Of a stretch of DNA of 64,000 nucleotides, positions 44,643 to 56,069 are shown piece after piece (the stretch's first letter is position 1; each line of letters starts with the position of its first letter). The stretch lies in NCBI RefSeq assembly GCF_026210795.1, contig NC_089446.1, forward strand, positions 620,001 through 684,000. Direction: 5' to 3'. The notes under the pieces were generated by a model, which was given only the letters and a program-made list of their open reading frames with translations, was not told where the DNA came from and ran no database searches. Both the position numbers and the translations under genes were made by a program. Source of the DNA: Rhizophagus irregularis. Its lineage: Eukaryota > Glomeromycota > Glomeromycetes > Glomerales > Glomeraceae.

Positions 44643-47594
44643 TTGGAGGGTGAAGGTGCGAAACCCGTTCAAAATCCCTCGTATGTAACCTTGTTCCAAG
44701 CCTACCCTGCTCAAAGGAATAGACCAAAGACTCGAAGTACTCCATATCCGAATAAAGAAATAATCGAAGAGGAAAATGCTCGCGAAGATCCTCAGTATGC
44801 ACCAATACCGATTCCTATCCAAATGACTAATAATGTTGGCGAAGGAGAGCTGATGACCGTCGATGCGAAAGAACAGGCTACCGAAATTAAAAAGAAGAAG
44901 GCTACGGTGCGGAAAAAGAAAACACCGAAGGTTCAGCCGTCGATAGCTGCTCACATACCACCGTACAACATAGTTGCCGATTTACAACAGCAACGAGCGA
45001 ACATTACCTTCGGACAGCTATTTCAGATATCACCAAAGCTCTGAAGTGACGTTGGAAAAAGTTTACGGAAACCAATGACTAGAAGCGCTAAATTCGCTCA
45101 TCAGGACGTACAAAATACGACAGCAATGTATTGCGACGCCATGATAAAAGGGAAAAGAATCCCATTAATTGTCGATACAGGAGCAGCTGGTAGTATTGTT
45201 ACCTGTCAGCTGTTGAATGACTTGGGAATTGCGATAGACCGACCATCTGCTATTGTGATGATAAACGTCAACGGGGAAAAGAAACGGCCATTGGGTGAAG
45301 TGCTGGATTTTCCGATAACCGTTGGTGGCGTTACTGTTCCTATCAACGTGGTAGTAATCGATACCGAATCTTATAGTGCCATAGTAGGTAACGATTGGCT
45401 ATCGAAAGTGCAAGCCCAGTTAAACTATAAGGCATCGACGTTGTTGTTCACTTGGCAAGGCTGAGAAGTGGAAATCCCTGTTGAATATCGGATGATGCCG
45501 CACGAACGAATGATAAAACAAAAAGAGGAAGAGGCGAGGATAGTTGAAAGTGAAGAGGAAGAGGACTATGATGATGGAGATGAGGAGGAAGAGTCCGATG
45601 ATGAATACGAAGAGGAAGAATTAGAAGAAAAGGTTTATTGTTGCTATCAGTTTGAAAGCGACAGTACGGATACTTTAAAGCAACGTAGATCGTCCGGACT
45701 GAAAAAAGAAAATAGTACGACGAGTGGGGATCTAGTTCTCATCAATCAAGGGTTTTATTTGCAAAGAAACTTCTACCATTGGAATTATTACCGATATTTA
45801 GACGGAAAGTTCCAATCGGAAAAAGCTCGAAAAGAAATTTGTGGAAATGAAGGCAAAAGTCTTTGCCTATGTGGTAAAGCAAGAGGATGTAAAACCTGCC
45901 GAAATGATTTTACTTTATATACGGCAGTGAAAAACGTCCCGGAACAAATCGTCACCACGATGAGTATAGTTACGCCTGAAGAGAATGAACCGCCTACAAA
46001 GGAACAACGATCACGAGACCTCGAATCGGTCGAATTTACACCGAAGGATGTTGATGCGATTCTGCATGAGCAACAGGCCATCGGATGTTATTATTGTGGG
46101 AGGCAAGAAATCGGAAAGATAAGGGAACGGAGTGTTGCGTTACCCTTTTTACATAATGAAATTACCGATATCTTTGCGGGAGAATCAAAGCTACCGAATA
46201 TTGGAGAACTAACCGAAACTCAACGGAATGAATTTCAGAAGTTGATTGAACAGTATCGGGATTTGTTTGCTTGGACAACTGCGGAATTGGGTCGGACAGA
46301 TTTAGTGTATCACTCGATCAACACCGGAGATGCTAAACCGATTCGACAACGGTGGTACCGAACGTCCCGAACTGAACAACAATTCATAGTTGAAGAAATC
46401 CAAAAGATGCTGAAGCAAGGGCTCATCGAAAAATCCAAAAGCGCATGGGCATCTCCTGTTGTTTTGGTTCGGAAAAAGAATGGGAAAATGCGATTCTGCG
46501 TGGACTATCGTCAGTTGAATCAAGTCACAAAAAAGGATTCTTATCCATTACCACGAATAGACGATATGCTCGACGCCTTAGGACATGTATCGTGGTACAC
46601 TTCGTTGGACTTAGCCAGCGGCTACTGGCAAGTCGAAGTTGATCCCAAGGACAGAGAGAAAACGGCTTTCATCACCCAGTATGGTACCTATCAATTCCTG
46701 GTGATGCCGTTCGGCTTGTGTAATGCACCGGCAACCTTCCAGCGATTGATGAACGGGATATTGGAGGGGATACTATGGGATTTCGTGGTGGTGTACCTTG
46801 ACGATTTGAACGTATATTCAACAACGTTCGAAAAACATCTGGAACATTTAAGGAATGTATTCGACCGACTTAAGAACGCCGGATTGAAACTGAATCCCGA
46901 GAAATGTTATTTCGTAAAAAGAGAACTATCGTTTCTGGGATATGTGATCAGTTCCAAAGGAATACGCACCGATCCCACGAAAATCGAAAAGGTGGAAAAC
47001 TTTCCGATACCTCGGAACGTCACCCAATTGCGTGGATTTTTGGGATTAGCGTCTTATTATCGACGATTTATCAAAGATTTCTCAAAGATCGCAAATCCCT
47101 TAAATAAGCTATTAAGAAAGGACAGTCCTTTTGTATGGACTGAGGCGCAACAACAGTCATTTGACTTATTGAAGACGCATTTAGTTCAAGCGCCTATTCT
47201 CGCATACCCGAAGTTTGACGAAGAATTCATCTTATTGACGGATGCTTCAACTTTGGGATTGGGCGCTATCCTCGCTCAGAAGGACGAAGACGAATTCGAG
47301 CGAGTCATCGCATATGCAAGTAGGACATTGAGCAAAGCCGAAAGGAATTATTCGGCTACCGAACTTGAGTGTTTAGCGGTTGTGTGAGCCGTTGGACACT
47401 TCCACCCTTACGTACATGGAAAGCGATTTACTCTTATAACGGATCATTCGGCATTGTGTTATCTTTTTAACTCGGCAACTCCTACCGGAAGATTGGCCCG
47501 CTGGGTCATGAAACTCCAACCCTACGATTTCAAGATTATCCACCGCGCCGGCAAGAAACATACGAACGTCGACAGTCTATCGCGAATACATTAG
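44643..47594 (+). pseudogene. pol: Pol: protease, reverse transcriptase, RNase H, with three in-frame TGA stops
   Basis: One frame from about 44643 carries a basic linker, then the protease (LIVDTGAAGSIV, catalytic Asp; IVGNDWL). Reverse transcriptase follows (FCVDYRQLNQVTKKDSYPLP, LDLASGYWQV, FGLCNAPATFQRLM, catalytic YLDD near 46796), then RNase H (LLTDASTLGLGAILAQ, ITDHSALCYLF, NVDSLSRI). The frame is interrupted by TGA at 45042, 45462 and 47385. The third replaces the Trp expected just after LECLAVV inside RNase H. Each can arise by a single transition from CGA or TGG. Unless read through, RNase H and integrase are not made from this copy. Confidence 0.9.
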
Positions 47595-47678
47595 GAATTG
47601 ATGAAATCGTAAAATTTTACCAGGATTGTATTTCTGGACGACACCTCTTATCGGATTACGGCTTGATCTAACCCAACC

Positions 47679-48944
47679 ATGGATATTACGCTATATTACC
47701 AACTATTACAATATCTGAATGATCTCGTTCTACCGGAAACGATGGATTCCACACAAATCCGTAGTTTCAAAAGCAAAGCTCGACACTATTGTTCTATTAA
47801 CGGAATTTTATACAAGAAAAATAATCGGAATCCTCAAAGACCTTTACGGGTCCTTCGACCTAGCGAGGTGGAACCGATTTTATATAATTTCCATAGTGAT
47901 TCGTTAGCCGGACACTTTGGATTTAACGAAACCTATCGGACCATTAGTGAAAGGTACTATTGGCCGCAGATGGGAGACGATATTAAACAATATGTGCAGA
48001 CCTGTGAAATATGTCAAAAACGGAAATCGCCAATAAAATCGGAACCGTTACATCCCATCAAGGTAAGAAGACCCTTCGATCGAATCGGAATGGATATTGT
48101 GGGACCGTTACCAATAACGCGAACCGGAAATCAGTATATCGTCGTGGCCACTGAATACTTAACGAAGTGGCCGGAAGCTCGTGCCCTTCCAGACGCTAAG
48201 GCCGCTTCGGTGGTTCCGTTTTTTTATGACGATATCATTTGTCGGCATGGTTGCCCGAAGGAACTCCTAACCGACCAAGGAACTCATTTCGTTAATGAAC
48301 TTCTGGATTCGTTATGTAATCGGCTGGGAGTAAAACATCGGTTATCCACTGCTTACCATCCACAGACGAACGGGTTGGTCGAAAGGTTCAATCGGACCTT
48401 GTGCGAACTTTTGGCCAAGTATTCTGACCAATATCAGCAGGATTGGGACGTCTACCTCCCATCCGCCTTGTTTGCCTATCGCACCATGCGACAGAACACG
48501 ACCCGTTACGAGCCTTTCTATTTGATGTATGGGAGAGAGGCTACTATACCGATTGAATTACAAATCTCTAGTCAACCTGATAGTTCCGAACAAGTTGAAG
48601 ACCTTACAGCAACATATTTTAAGCGACTATATCAGATAATTGGACCACTGGAAGAAGATCATCGCAAGGCGCAGCAAAATATTTACCGATCCCAAGAAAA
48701 ACAAGTTGAGCAATATGGGAAGAAAGTTCACCCACATCGGTACCAAATCGGCGATAAAGTGCTACTTCAGAATTTTAAGGCCAGGAAATTGGATCCGAAG
48801 TGGAACGGACCCTACTACATACACGATATAGGACCGAATGGAACCTATAAGCTGCGGACAATGGATGGTCGCTTACGTAAGAAATTAGTAAACGCAAATC
48901 ATCTCCTTCCATATTTTGAAAGGAGAGTGAACAGCGACGATTAG
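47679..48944 (+). CDS. int: Integrase of the Ty3/gypsy element
   Basis: 421 codons in the same frame as the upstream pol part, separated from it by TAG, TAA and TGA in a short linker (47592-47678). Domains: HHCC zinc-binding module (H-x-H...CEICQKRK), then the DDE core with first Asp in FDRIGMDIVGPL, second Asp in LLTDQGTHF and Glu in TNGLVERFNR. The C-terminal module YQIGDKVLLQN...DPKWNGPYYI is GPY/F-like. It would join element ends to target DNA in the nucleus. The reading frame itself is undamaged. Confidence 0.92.
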   Translation: MDITLYYQLLQYLNDLVLPETMDSTQIRSFKSKARHYCSINGILYKKNNRNPQRPLRVLRPSEVEPILYNFHSDSLAGHFGFNETYRTISERYYWPQMGDDIKQYVQTCEICQKRKSPIKSEPLHPIKVRRPFDRIGMDIVGPLPITRTGNQYIVVATEYLTKWPEARALPDAKAASVVPFFYDDIICRHGCPKELLTDQGTHFVNELLDSLCNRLGVKHRLSTAYHPQTNGLVERFNRTLCELLAKYSDQYQQDWDVYLPSALFAYRTMRQNTTRYEPFYLMYGREATIPIELQISSQPDSSEQVEDLTATYFKRLYQIIGPLEEDHRKAQQNIYRSQEKQVEQYGKKVHPHRYQIGDKVLLQNFKARKLDPKWNGPYYIHDIGPNGTYKLRTMDGRLRKKLVNANHLLPYFERRVNSDD

Positions 48945-49045
48945 GTAATCAAACAATGCAGGATACGACATGAATCTTCTACAATTTTCCAGAAAAATAG
49001 GAAAATATAAAAGGGACGCCAGAATGAAGTCATTTTGACGTAAAA

Positions 49046-49788
49046 ATGGAGACATATTCTAAGGAAACTATCCAGCAATTAAAGATTTTTCTATAACATT
49101 GGTTTCATGAAAGGCGACCTAATGATGTTCTTACGATTGATTCCGACCGGATCCTTTTCAGTAATAATTTTGGAATACAGGAAATTCATCTATACGATTT
49201 TATTGGGAACTGTGCAACTGTTTTGGAAAAATGTGTGGAGGATTTGCGAAAGGAAGGAGTGACAACTATTCCTGTACCGGATTATGTAGGACAGGATGAT
49301 GAACAACGATTAGAAACATTATTACATTTAACGCAACAACCCTCCTTCCATAGGCGAAAAACATTACATAGAATAGAGACCTTTTATTATTTAGGGAAGT
49401 TCTAACTCTACGAGGATGGCGGAAGAAGGATGCCCGGCGAATAAGAGAGTTATTCAGCACCAATAAAGGCGCTAGTGAATTTAAGAAGACGGCTAAGCGT
49501 GTATACGAATTGTTCCAGGCGAGAGGATTGGCTAATTTGTATGCAGTAACCTATATACGACCACATCACCTTGACCAGATGGAGGAAGACGAATTTTATG
49601 GTCAATTACTACCGATTGCTCGCCAGTTGCGTGAAGCCGAAACCCTGATCTTAATACAGGGCTCGCAGGAGCTCACCCTTTCTAGGGGGGCTGATGTTAC
49701 GCAGATCTGCGCCACATGGAAAGTTCAAGAAATTAGCAGCGATCTGCAGTGTAATGGTGTAACTTATACTTTGTATAGTTTATACTAA
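49046..49788 (+). pseudogene. Extra 3' open reading frame of the retrotransposon, function unknown
   Basis: Between integrase and the 3' LTR about 220 codons of coding-like sequence begin at ATG 49046 (METYSKETIQQLKIF). An internal TAA follows about 17 codons in. The frame continues with GIQEIHLYDFIGNCATVLEK and VEDLRKEGVTTIPVPDYVGQ to about 49405. It shifts and goes on with KGASEFKKTAKRVYELFQAR, GLANLYAVTYIRPHHLDQME and FYGQLLPIARQLREAETLIL, running into the LTR. No membrane segment or known domain was recognised, so its position resembles an env slot but its content does not. It may be a family-specific accessory protein, damaged in this copy. Confidence 0.6.
49682..49690 (+). promoter_or_regulatory. 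Polypurine tract candidate
   Basis: CTAGGGGGG lies 4-12 bases before the 3' LTR, the expected place for the plus-strand primer of reverse transcription. Confidence 0.6.
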
Positions 49789-50199
49789 GTGTAATTTATA
49801 CTTGGTATAATTTATACGAAGTTTAACTTATACATAGTATAATTTATACCGAATTTCGAATAATATATATAGAGCGGGCGAACAGTGGGGGATAGGGGAT
49901 AATTAAGGTTTATTTAGTGTTAAATTTTAGTATAGTTTATTCGGTAATATTGCAGATCGCCGGCAGAGGCAGCAATATTTTATTCTGATATTATTTATGA
50001 AATTTATTATGTATTAGCATTTATTTATTGTATTGCTTGATTATTTTAAGTTATTATTTACATTGAATAAATATACACTTTAAAATCATACATATAACTC
50101 TTAATTTTACATATATACTTTATTTCATTTTATTTTACGATAAACGTAACACAAATTTCTGTTACTATCACGTGACCCCGACGCAAATCGATAGTAACA
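49695..50199 (+). repeat. 3' LTR
   Basis: 505 bp. It differs from the 5' LTR only by G to A at the CpG in GCGGATC, C to T in ATCCGCAG, C to T in AACGGTG and G to A in ACACGAAT. All four changes remove a CpG. Confidence 0.95.
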
Positions 50200-50754
50200 C
50201 ACGTACAGATAAAACATCAAGCACGTGATAGATAAACATCAAGCATGAACAGATAAAAATATCAAACACGTACAGATAAATATCAAGCACGGACAGATGA
50301 ATATCAAGCATGAACAGGTAAAATGTCAGGCACGGTGTAACATTTTGTCAATCCATGCTTGATTTTTCACCGCCCAATGCCTGATAGTTTAGTCCAGCTC
50401 GGCTTGCCATATATATATACTTATTTTATTGATACATATAGTTATATATTATTTGTACCGTGATCAGTATGTAAATTAATAAAATTTAATTTATTACATT
50501 TATTACACAACTATTGATGTTATCTTTACGCAATAATCATATTGAAATTTCATTCATTAAGCATCTAGCAATGTATTTATACTATATATGTTTGGACCTA
50601 TCTTCATTTGACCTGTTATTAAATTTTTTTATTCATTTATTTGAAAATAAATTTAATATTTTGATTATTTTCACTATTTTTATTATTTTTATTTCATTAT
50701 GCTATTTCCATAATGTACTTTTTTCTATTTTAGCAACCCAACATCTTATAATCT

Positions 50755-50930
50755 AGTCTGCAAATAATTTTGGTACATCTTTAGAAATCTCTGTCCTTTA
50801 CTAAAAATTCATCATAAGGAATATCATCGTAAGGAATTTATTAATTCCAAATGAGTAAATATCTGTTGTTTTTGTATATTGATATCCACGTAAATATATG
50901 TATTCTTCAGATTTATTAAAAAATTTCTTT
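50755..50930 (-). pseudogene. Short protein kinase relic
   Basis: Minus-strand reading gives YLRGYQYTKTTDIYSFGI (kinase subdomain IX, with Asp in the D-x-Y-S-F-G motif) followed, after frame breaks, by ISKDVPKLFAD. Both are typical of the C-lobe of the local kinase family. No other kinase parts were seen nearby. Confidence 0.55.
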
Positions 50931-53027
50931 TTAAGTTTCCATTTTTTATAGGGATGTTAAATTACTAAATTTTCTTCTTCAATATTATTATAGCTTTGTC
51001 TTTTACTGTTTCCGCTCCTTTAATTAATCATGATAAAATTTAAATCATATTTAAGAGACATACAGTATTTAAAGTATATATTTACTGAAAATAATTTTAT
51101 CTGGCATTTTAAATAATATACGGTATTTATGACAAATAGTCGGTAAATTTTTATAATGATCGTAAAACGATATTTATAGCGGATCTTCGACACGACATAT
51201 AAAGAATTCCGTTATACCGATATAATCATAACAAAGATTTTATTCTTAAAGTTTTTAATTCAGGCTTAATTTACTTCTTGAGCCAAGATAAAATATAATT
51301 TTTTTAATCAGATTTAAAAAAGAAAATATAAAATATATATTTCATATTTAATACAGCGGTAATACAGCGGTGAAAACAATTGTTAACGGTAGATCAATGA
51401 TGAGCATTGTTTTCCGTTCGCTCGACATATGATTTCTTCAGCCCTTTGAAATAAAAGAAACGATCATATACCGTATGTGATTTCTTAATTTAGAGTACAT
51501 AATTATATATTCGATTACGCCTTTTTGTTCTATGGCTAATTGAGGTTAAATATTTAAACACAAAAATTACTAATAATTTTTTCCCGTCCTGTAAATTTAT
51601 TAATGAACCCAGTCGACACATAGTAAATTTACTGTGTTCACTATGTTCGGAATAATAATAAAAATATCGAATTAAATGATTGGACCACTCAATGAAGAGT
51701 TGGTATGTTAGATTGAATTATTCTCCAAATAAGGTTAGTAAGCATCTCCTATTTTTTGTGCTACTATGTTCTTTCTTACAATGAATGTTCATAATCATAC
51801 GGCAAAATATTTAACGAATTACTCCCATACCAAAAATGAGATAAAATTTATTATAAAAAAGGATATTGAACTTTGTAAACATAATTTTCATCAAAATCAG
51901 TCTTTATCCGTATCTATATCCGAAGTGATAATCTAAATTTTTGCGCGTTATTGTTCACATTTCTTTTTATATATTAGTTTATTAACTTCCTTCCACAGTA
52001 GTTCCGCCTGTATATTTTCTGAAAATGTATTGGAACAATTCTCTTTTACTAAACTTTGTGCTAATAAGAGATAAAGCAATCTGATATAAATTATGTTACA
52101 TTTAATATCTTGTCTTTAAAATAACGTACAATAATAAATCTTCTGTATTAATCCCAAGCAGACCTTAATAATAGGGAAATTGTGATGTGATTTTAATCAT
52201 CTATATAATTATGTTTGTGTGACTAACGTTTAGATTAGCTTATATAAATAATCTTTGAATTGTTATTCATCTGCGCCTCTACACCTGATTATACAAATAT
52301 TAATTACTAATGTTGTGTAACATTTAATATGATCTATTAATGTGTTTGCGCCTGATACTTGATCGGCAAATTCATTCTAATTACTAATGTGCAGGAAAAG
52401 GAAATTTGTATAATTCTGGCCGGAATTATACCTTTGCAATTTTCTCCCAAAATTAAAATAACATAAATTAAAAATTTTAACTGCGTCAAATTATACATTA
52501 ATTGCCAAGACTTCCAGAAATTATTTAAATTTTACATTTTACATTTAAAGTTATAACTGATATATCACATACTGTAACCCTTTTTTCCATCAAAATTAAT
52601 TTAGTCACTTTCTTTAGCAAAAGATCTAAATTTGATAAACGGGTGATCAAAAATGACGATCAATCAATTTATACAACCCAATGCGAAGCAACGGGCTACT
52701 GCTAGTTTTTAAATTAAAAAAATTATTTTTGTTGGTCATTATTCAATTGTCCTATATTAGAAATTATGTAATTGATCCGTACATTGAGATCGACATGAAA
52801 AAAATTAATTGGTTGATGCGTATTTGCCGATCCGTAAGAACGCACAAAAGTTCTTGTTCTTGTGCAACTGCATTAACTATTTAAACCCTCCCCTCCCCGG
52901 TGTGAAATTCTCTCTTTTATATCAGCTTAGGCTTATTTTCTTATTCTTGTTTCCTGGTATATATAATCTCTTGATAAAATATCAAAAATAAAAAATAAAT
53001 AAAATTTAAAAAATTTATTTAAGAAAA
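50931..53027. other. AT-rich intergenic stretch
   Basis: No confident gene. It contains a second copy (about 52209-52247) of the dispersed repeat at 4001-4040 and a near-palindrome GTATAATTCTGGCCGGAATT then ATAC at about 52410-52433. The latter shares GGCCGGAATTA with the MITE at 3242. The part before 53028 includes a TATATATAA box-like string near 52958. Confidence 0.4.
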
Positions 53028-53564
53028 ATGGATTCGAATAACCAAACATCTCAAGATTATTCTGACTTATCAACGTATCAAACTGTAAATAGCTCCACAC
53101 CTTTGCATAATAATAATAACAATGACCAACAAACTTCCATTAACAACTCAGGAATACCTAATACCTTCATTATTAATACTTTGACTCCCACACTTCAAAA
53201 CGATACATTTGAATTTTACTTTCCTTTACAAAATGATACACGCATTTATTACGTTACATATACTGAACTACATCCATTAGAAAATGCGCGACTTTTGAAT
53301 AATAACATTAATTTATCTCGTATTCCTGACCATCAGCTTCCACATCATTATGATATTCAATCTTTGATTCGACAACTGATTCAGCAACAAGTCCAACAAC
53401 CCGTTTATCAACAAAATTATGCTCAACAACAATTTATTGATACTACAATTCAACCTACTTCTCAAGTACATTCAGATTATAATGCTTATAATGCAGCTTC
53501 AAATTCAGTAAGCAGAACTGTTTCTGATAATACTCAAGATACAGAATTTCAGAATTCTTACTAA
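53028..53564 (+). CDS. Uncharacterised Asn/Gln/Ser-rich protein
   Basis: A single-exon frame of 178 codons follows a TATA-like TATATATAAT (about 52958) and an A-rich leader. The N-terminal 40 residues and the C-terminal half are Gln/Asn/Ser/Thr-rich (HNNNNNDQQTS; QQQVQQPVYQQNYAQQQF). A central more ordered stretch reads FEFYFPLQNDTRIYYVTYTE then LHPLENARLL. There is no signal peptide, membrane segment or known motif. Such composition is common in transcriptional regulators and prion-like proteins, but no function can be assigned. Confidence 0.7.
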   Translation: MDSNNQTSQDYSDLSTYQTVNSSTPLHNNNNNDQQTSINNSGIPNTFIINTLTPTLQNDTFEFYFPLQNDTRIYYVTYTELHPLENARLLNNNINLSRIPDHQLPHHYDIQSLIRQLIQQQVQQPVYQQNYAQQQFIDTTIQPTSQVHSDYNAYNAASNSVSRTVSDNTQDTEFQNSY

Positions 53565-54451
53565 GGAAATTCGATTAGTTGTTAGATAAGCTAAAGTGAT
53601 TCTTTCCACTTTTTTTCTGTTTTTTTTTTCGGGGGTTATTTTTTATTTATTTCGAAAATAATTCAAATGTTAAAAGTAATAATTTTATTTATTTATTATA
53701 TATATATTTTTTTTTTTGAGCGAACGTGTTTATTTTATTATATTTATTAATTATATAAATTTTGTGTTGAACTGTTGATATTTAATCTGAAATAAAAAAA
53801 ATATTTTTTTTTTAAATAAAAAAATTTACGTATTATATGCAAAGTATACGTAAAGTTAGAGGAACTAATGACAATTAATTCGCTTAAAAATTAGGATGAA
53901 AAGTTCAACGTAAAATGACGATTTATCGGGGACTGTATATGATGCTAATCAACATGATAAATTATTGTTTGCAATATTTACAGTGTTAACGCCACTTCAA
54001 TATACCATACGATATCCATATTCCATATAAAATTGGAACTTTAACCTTTTCGTACGTATACTAGTCAATAAATTCAAGTAAATATAAAATAAATGGATAA
54101 GCAATACATACCGTATCACTTATTTTTAGAGAAATACTAGGTTGAAATGAAATTCTAAATTATAATGAAAGAAACCAATATTTCTTTATAATATTTAAAT
54201 CAAAAAATATGTAACCAAAATTATTTTGCTATTTCGATCAAAATAAAAAATGTATCATATTATTAAGTATAAATAAAAGTGGTTATTAGTATTTTTACAA
54301 TAATAATTTTCTTAGTTTATTTATTTTATACATATTTCAATTATTCAAGAGATTTTTTTACTAGTGGAAAATCTCCGCAGCCAAGTTCCCACCATCTAAA
54401 GAGAAAAAACGCTTACGGATCATCGGATCGATCGGCAAAATACGCAAATCA

Positions 54452-54489
54452 TAGTTTCACAATACTTTATATAAAGTATTGTGAAACTA
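54452..54489. repeat. Perfect 38-bp palindrome
   Basis: TAGTTTCACAATACTTTAT is followed immediately by its exact reverse complement, with no loop. It might be a tiny foldback remnant or a hairpin at the end of a transcript. Confidence 0.85.
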
Positions 54490-54789
54490 CTAAATTAAGC
54501 ACGTGACCTCACGTGCCGATGTTCTAATTAGCTTACTAATTAACGTTAAATTTTTAATAAAATAACTATTTTTTATTATTCCATTATACGATTAATCTAT
54601 AATTTTTTCTTTATTTTAAACATTATCAAGCATATCATTTCACTTTGCAAATTTAGTACCTCCCGCAATATATTTAACAGTTCATTTCGCTTTTTAGACG
54701 CTATTTCACGCTACTTATAGCAATCACTTTCACTAGCTTGTTCTAAAGATATTTTATTTCATAAAATTTCCATTCTTGTCATTTTTGAT

Positions 54790-55290
54790 TCATTTTCTTG
54801 GGTCATTGATTCTGGCTGAGTTATTATTGGAATGGCCGAAATGGAGGAACTGGAGTGTAAAACACTTCAATAATATATTCTTTTCGTGATTTTCTTTTGC
54901 CAAATAACTAAAATTTTTCAACTGATCGCTTAATTTAAACTCTCTATCTAGACTTTCAAAACTGGTTTTGTACTCATTGGATCGATTAAGAAGATCAAGC
55001 TTTTTTAGATAAACCCGATATGTTTGATATTCCATAATTGCATGGCGTCGATTAAACAAGCATGATCTTGAAACTACACTATTTTTTCTACAATTATACC
55101 AGAATCTCGTATATTTGGATGAGACTTTATCAATAATTCTTCGTCTGCGATTTTCTATCAGGCGATAAATTGGATGTTGACGTACAGGCCAAATTGGAGA
55201 AAATGCCCTTCGTGCAGCACTTTTTAAAAAGGATTATTGGCACGAATAGCTGTCCTATAATAAGAATCTTCTGGAGATAATTAAATAACT
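54790..55290 (-). pseudogene. Unrecognised coding relic left of the tnp2-type element
   Basis: An exon-like start (ccag|AAGATTCTTATTATAGG near 55276) leads into DSYYRTAIRANNPF and a stop. With a one-base shift, the same region continues with KSAARRAFSPIWPVRQHPIY, RLIENRRRRIIDKVSSKYTR and ATG-containing CLFNRRHAIMEYQTYRVYLK to a stop at about 54790. The basic, aromatic composition suggests a nucleic-acid-binding or transposase-related protein, but no family was recognised. It lies about 500 bp outside the terminal repeat of the neighbouring element. Confidence 0.4.
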
Positions 55291-55889
55291 ATTAATATAA
55301 TAATAATATTAGAAAATAATTGTTTTTAATGAAATAAATGAAAAATAATGATTTTCATTGCTGAAACTTATGATTTGGCGACTTTAGCACCGCTTGCATG
55401 TTACTGTCACATGACTATATGATCAAGTGCTAGCGGCAATTTTTTGTTTTGACTATATAGTTTCTTTCTCATTACTTCACATCAGCTATATAGATGCTAT
55501 AAAGAATTTAATGAATTTTTGATAAATTTTTATAATGCAGTATTTCTTTAATTTTTTATTATAATGTATTATTAATCTAATAATTTGAAAAAATTATATG
55601 ATCATATTAAAAAATACCTATAAATTCATCGTAAAATTTATTGTGCAATTTTAATAATAAAATTACATTACAATTTACAAATACATCAAATACATTGTCT
55701 ATGTCTAAATTCTAAAAATAATTCTATCATATATACTATAATCTGACATGTAGAATGATGTTGAAGATGATTTATGCCAACAATCTTCTTCCCTATAAAA
55801 AAAAAATGTGTTAAATTTGTATCAAAATTATGTATAATATTTTGTCTTATAAATGTCTGAAAATGCACCAATTTGTGTTAATAAAAAAT

Positions 55890-56065
55890 GCAGAATAATT
55901 ATGTTAATTTTGTATTAAATCTGTGTTATATTTATGTTATTATTATATATAATAAAATGTGCAATAATTATGTTATTTTTATATTAAATCTGCGTTGTAT
56001 TTATACTATTATTATACATAATGAAATGTGTGATAATTATATCAATTTTATATTGAATCTGTATT
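55890..56065. repeat. Left subterminal repeats of the tnp2-type element
   Basis: Nearly three copies of a 66-bp unit (AATAATTATGTTAATTTTGT, ATTAAATCTGTGTTATATTT, then TATTATTATA). Confidence 0.75.
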
Positions 56066-56069
56066 TTTA

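Larger units (their letters stand above)
42315..50199 (+). mobile_element. Ty3/gypsy LTR retrotransposon
   Basis: A 7885-bp element with two 505-bp LTRs begins TGTTACGC and ends GTAACA. Target duplication CACG lies at 42311-42314 and 50200-50203. The order gag, protease, reverse transcriptase, RNase H, integrase is Ty3/gypsy. A primer-binding-like TGGTGCCTTCTGCCAG follows the 5' LTR, and a G-run polypurine tract precedes the 3' LTR. The LTRs differ at only four positions, so insertion was recent, yet pol carries several in-frame stops. Confidence 0.95.
38262..50418. mobile_element. Long-arm foldback DNA element interrupted by an LTR retrotransposon
   Basis: The left end (ATATATATGGCAAGCCGAG then TTGGAC) is repeated inverted at the right end (GTCCAGCTCGGCTTGCCAT then ATATATAT). 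Behind each terminus lie many copies of a CATCAAGCACGTACAGATAA-type unit, then T-rich (left) or A-rich (right) sequence that pairs over more than 1 kb. The arms span 38262-39772 and 41023-42314 plus 50200-50418. Without the retrotransposon at 42315-50199 the element is about 4.3 kb. No transposase gene lies between the arms. TA-rich flanks hide any target duplication. Class unassigned; it resembles foldback or giant non-autonomous TIR elements. Confidence 0.85.
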
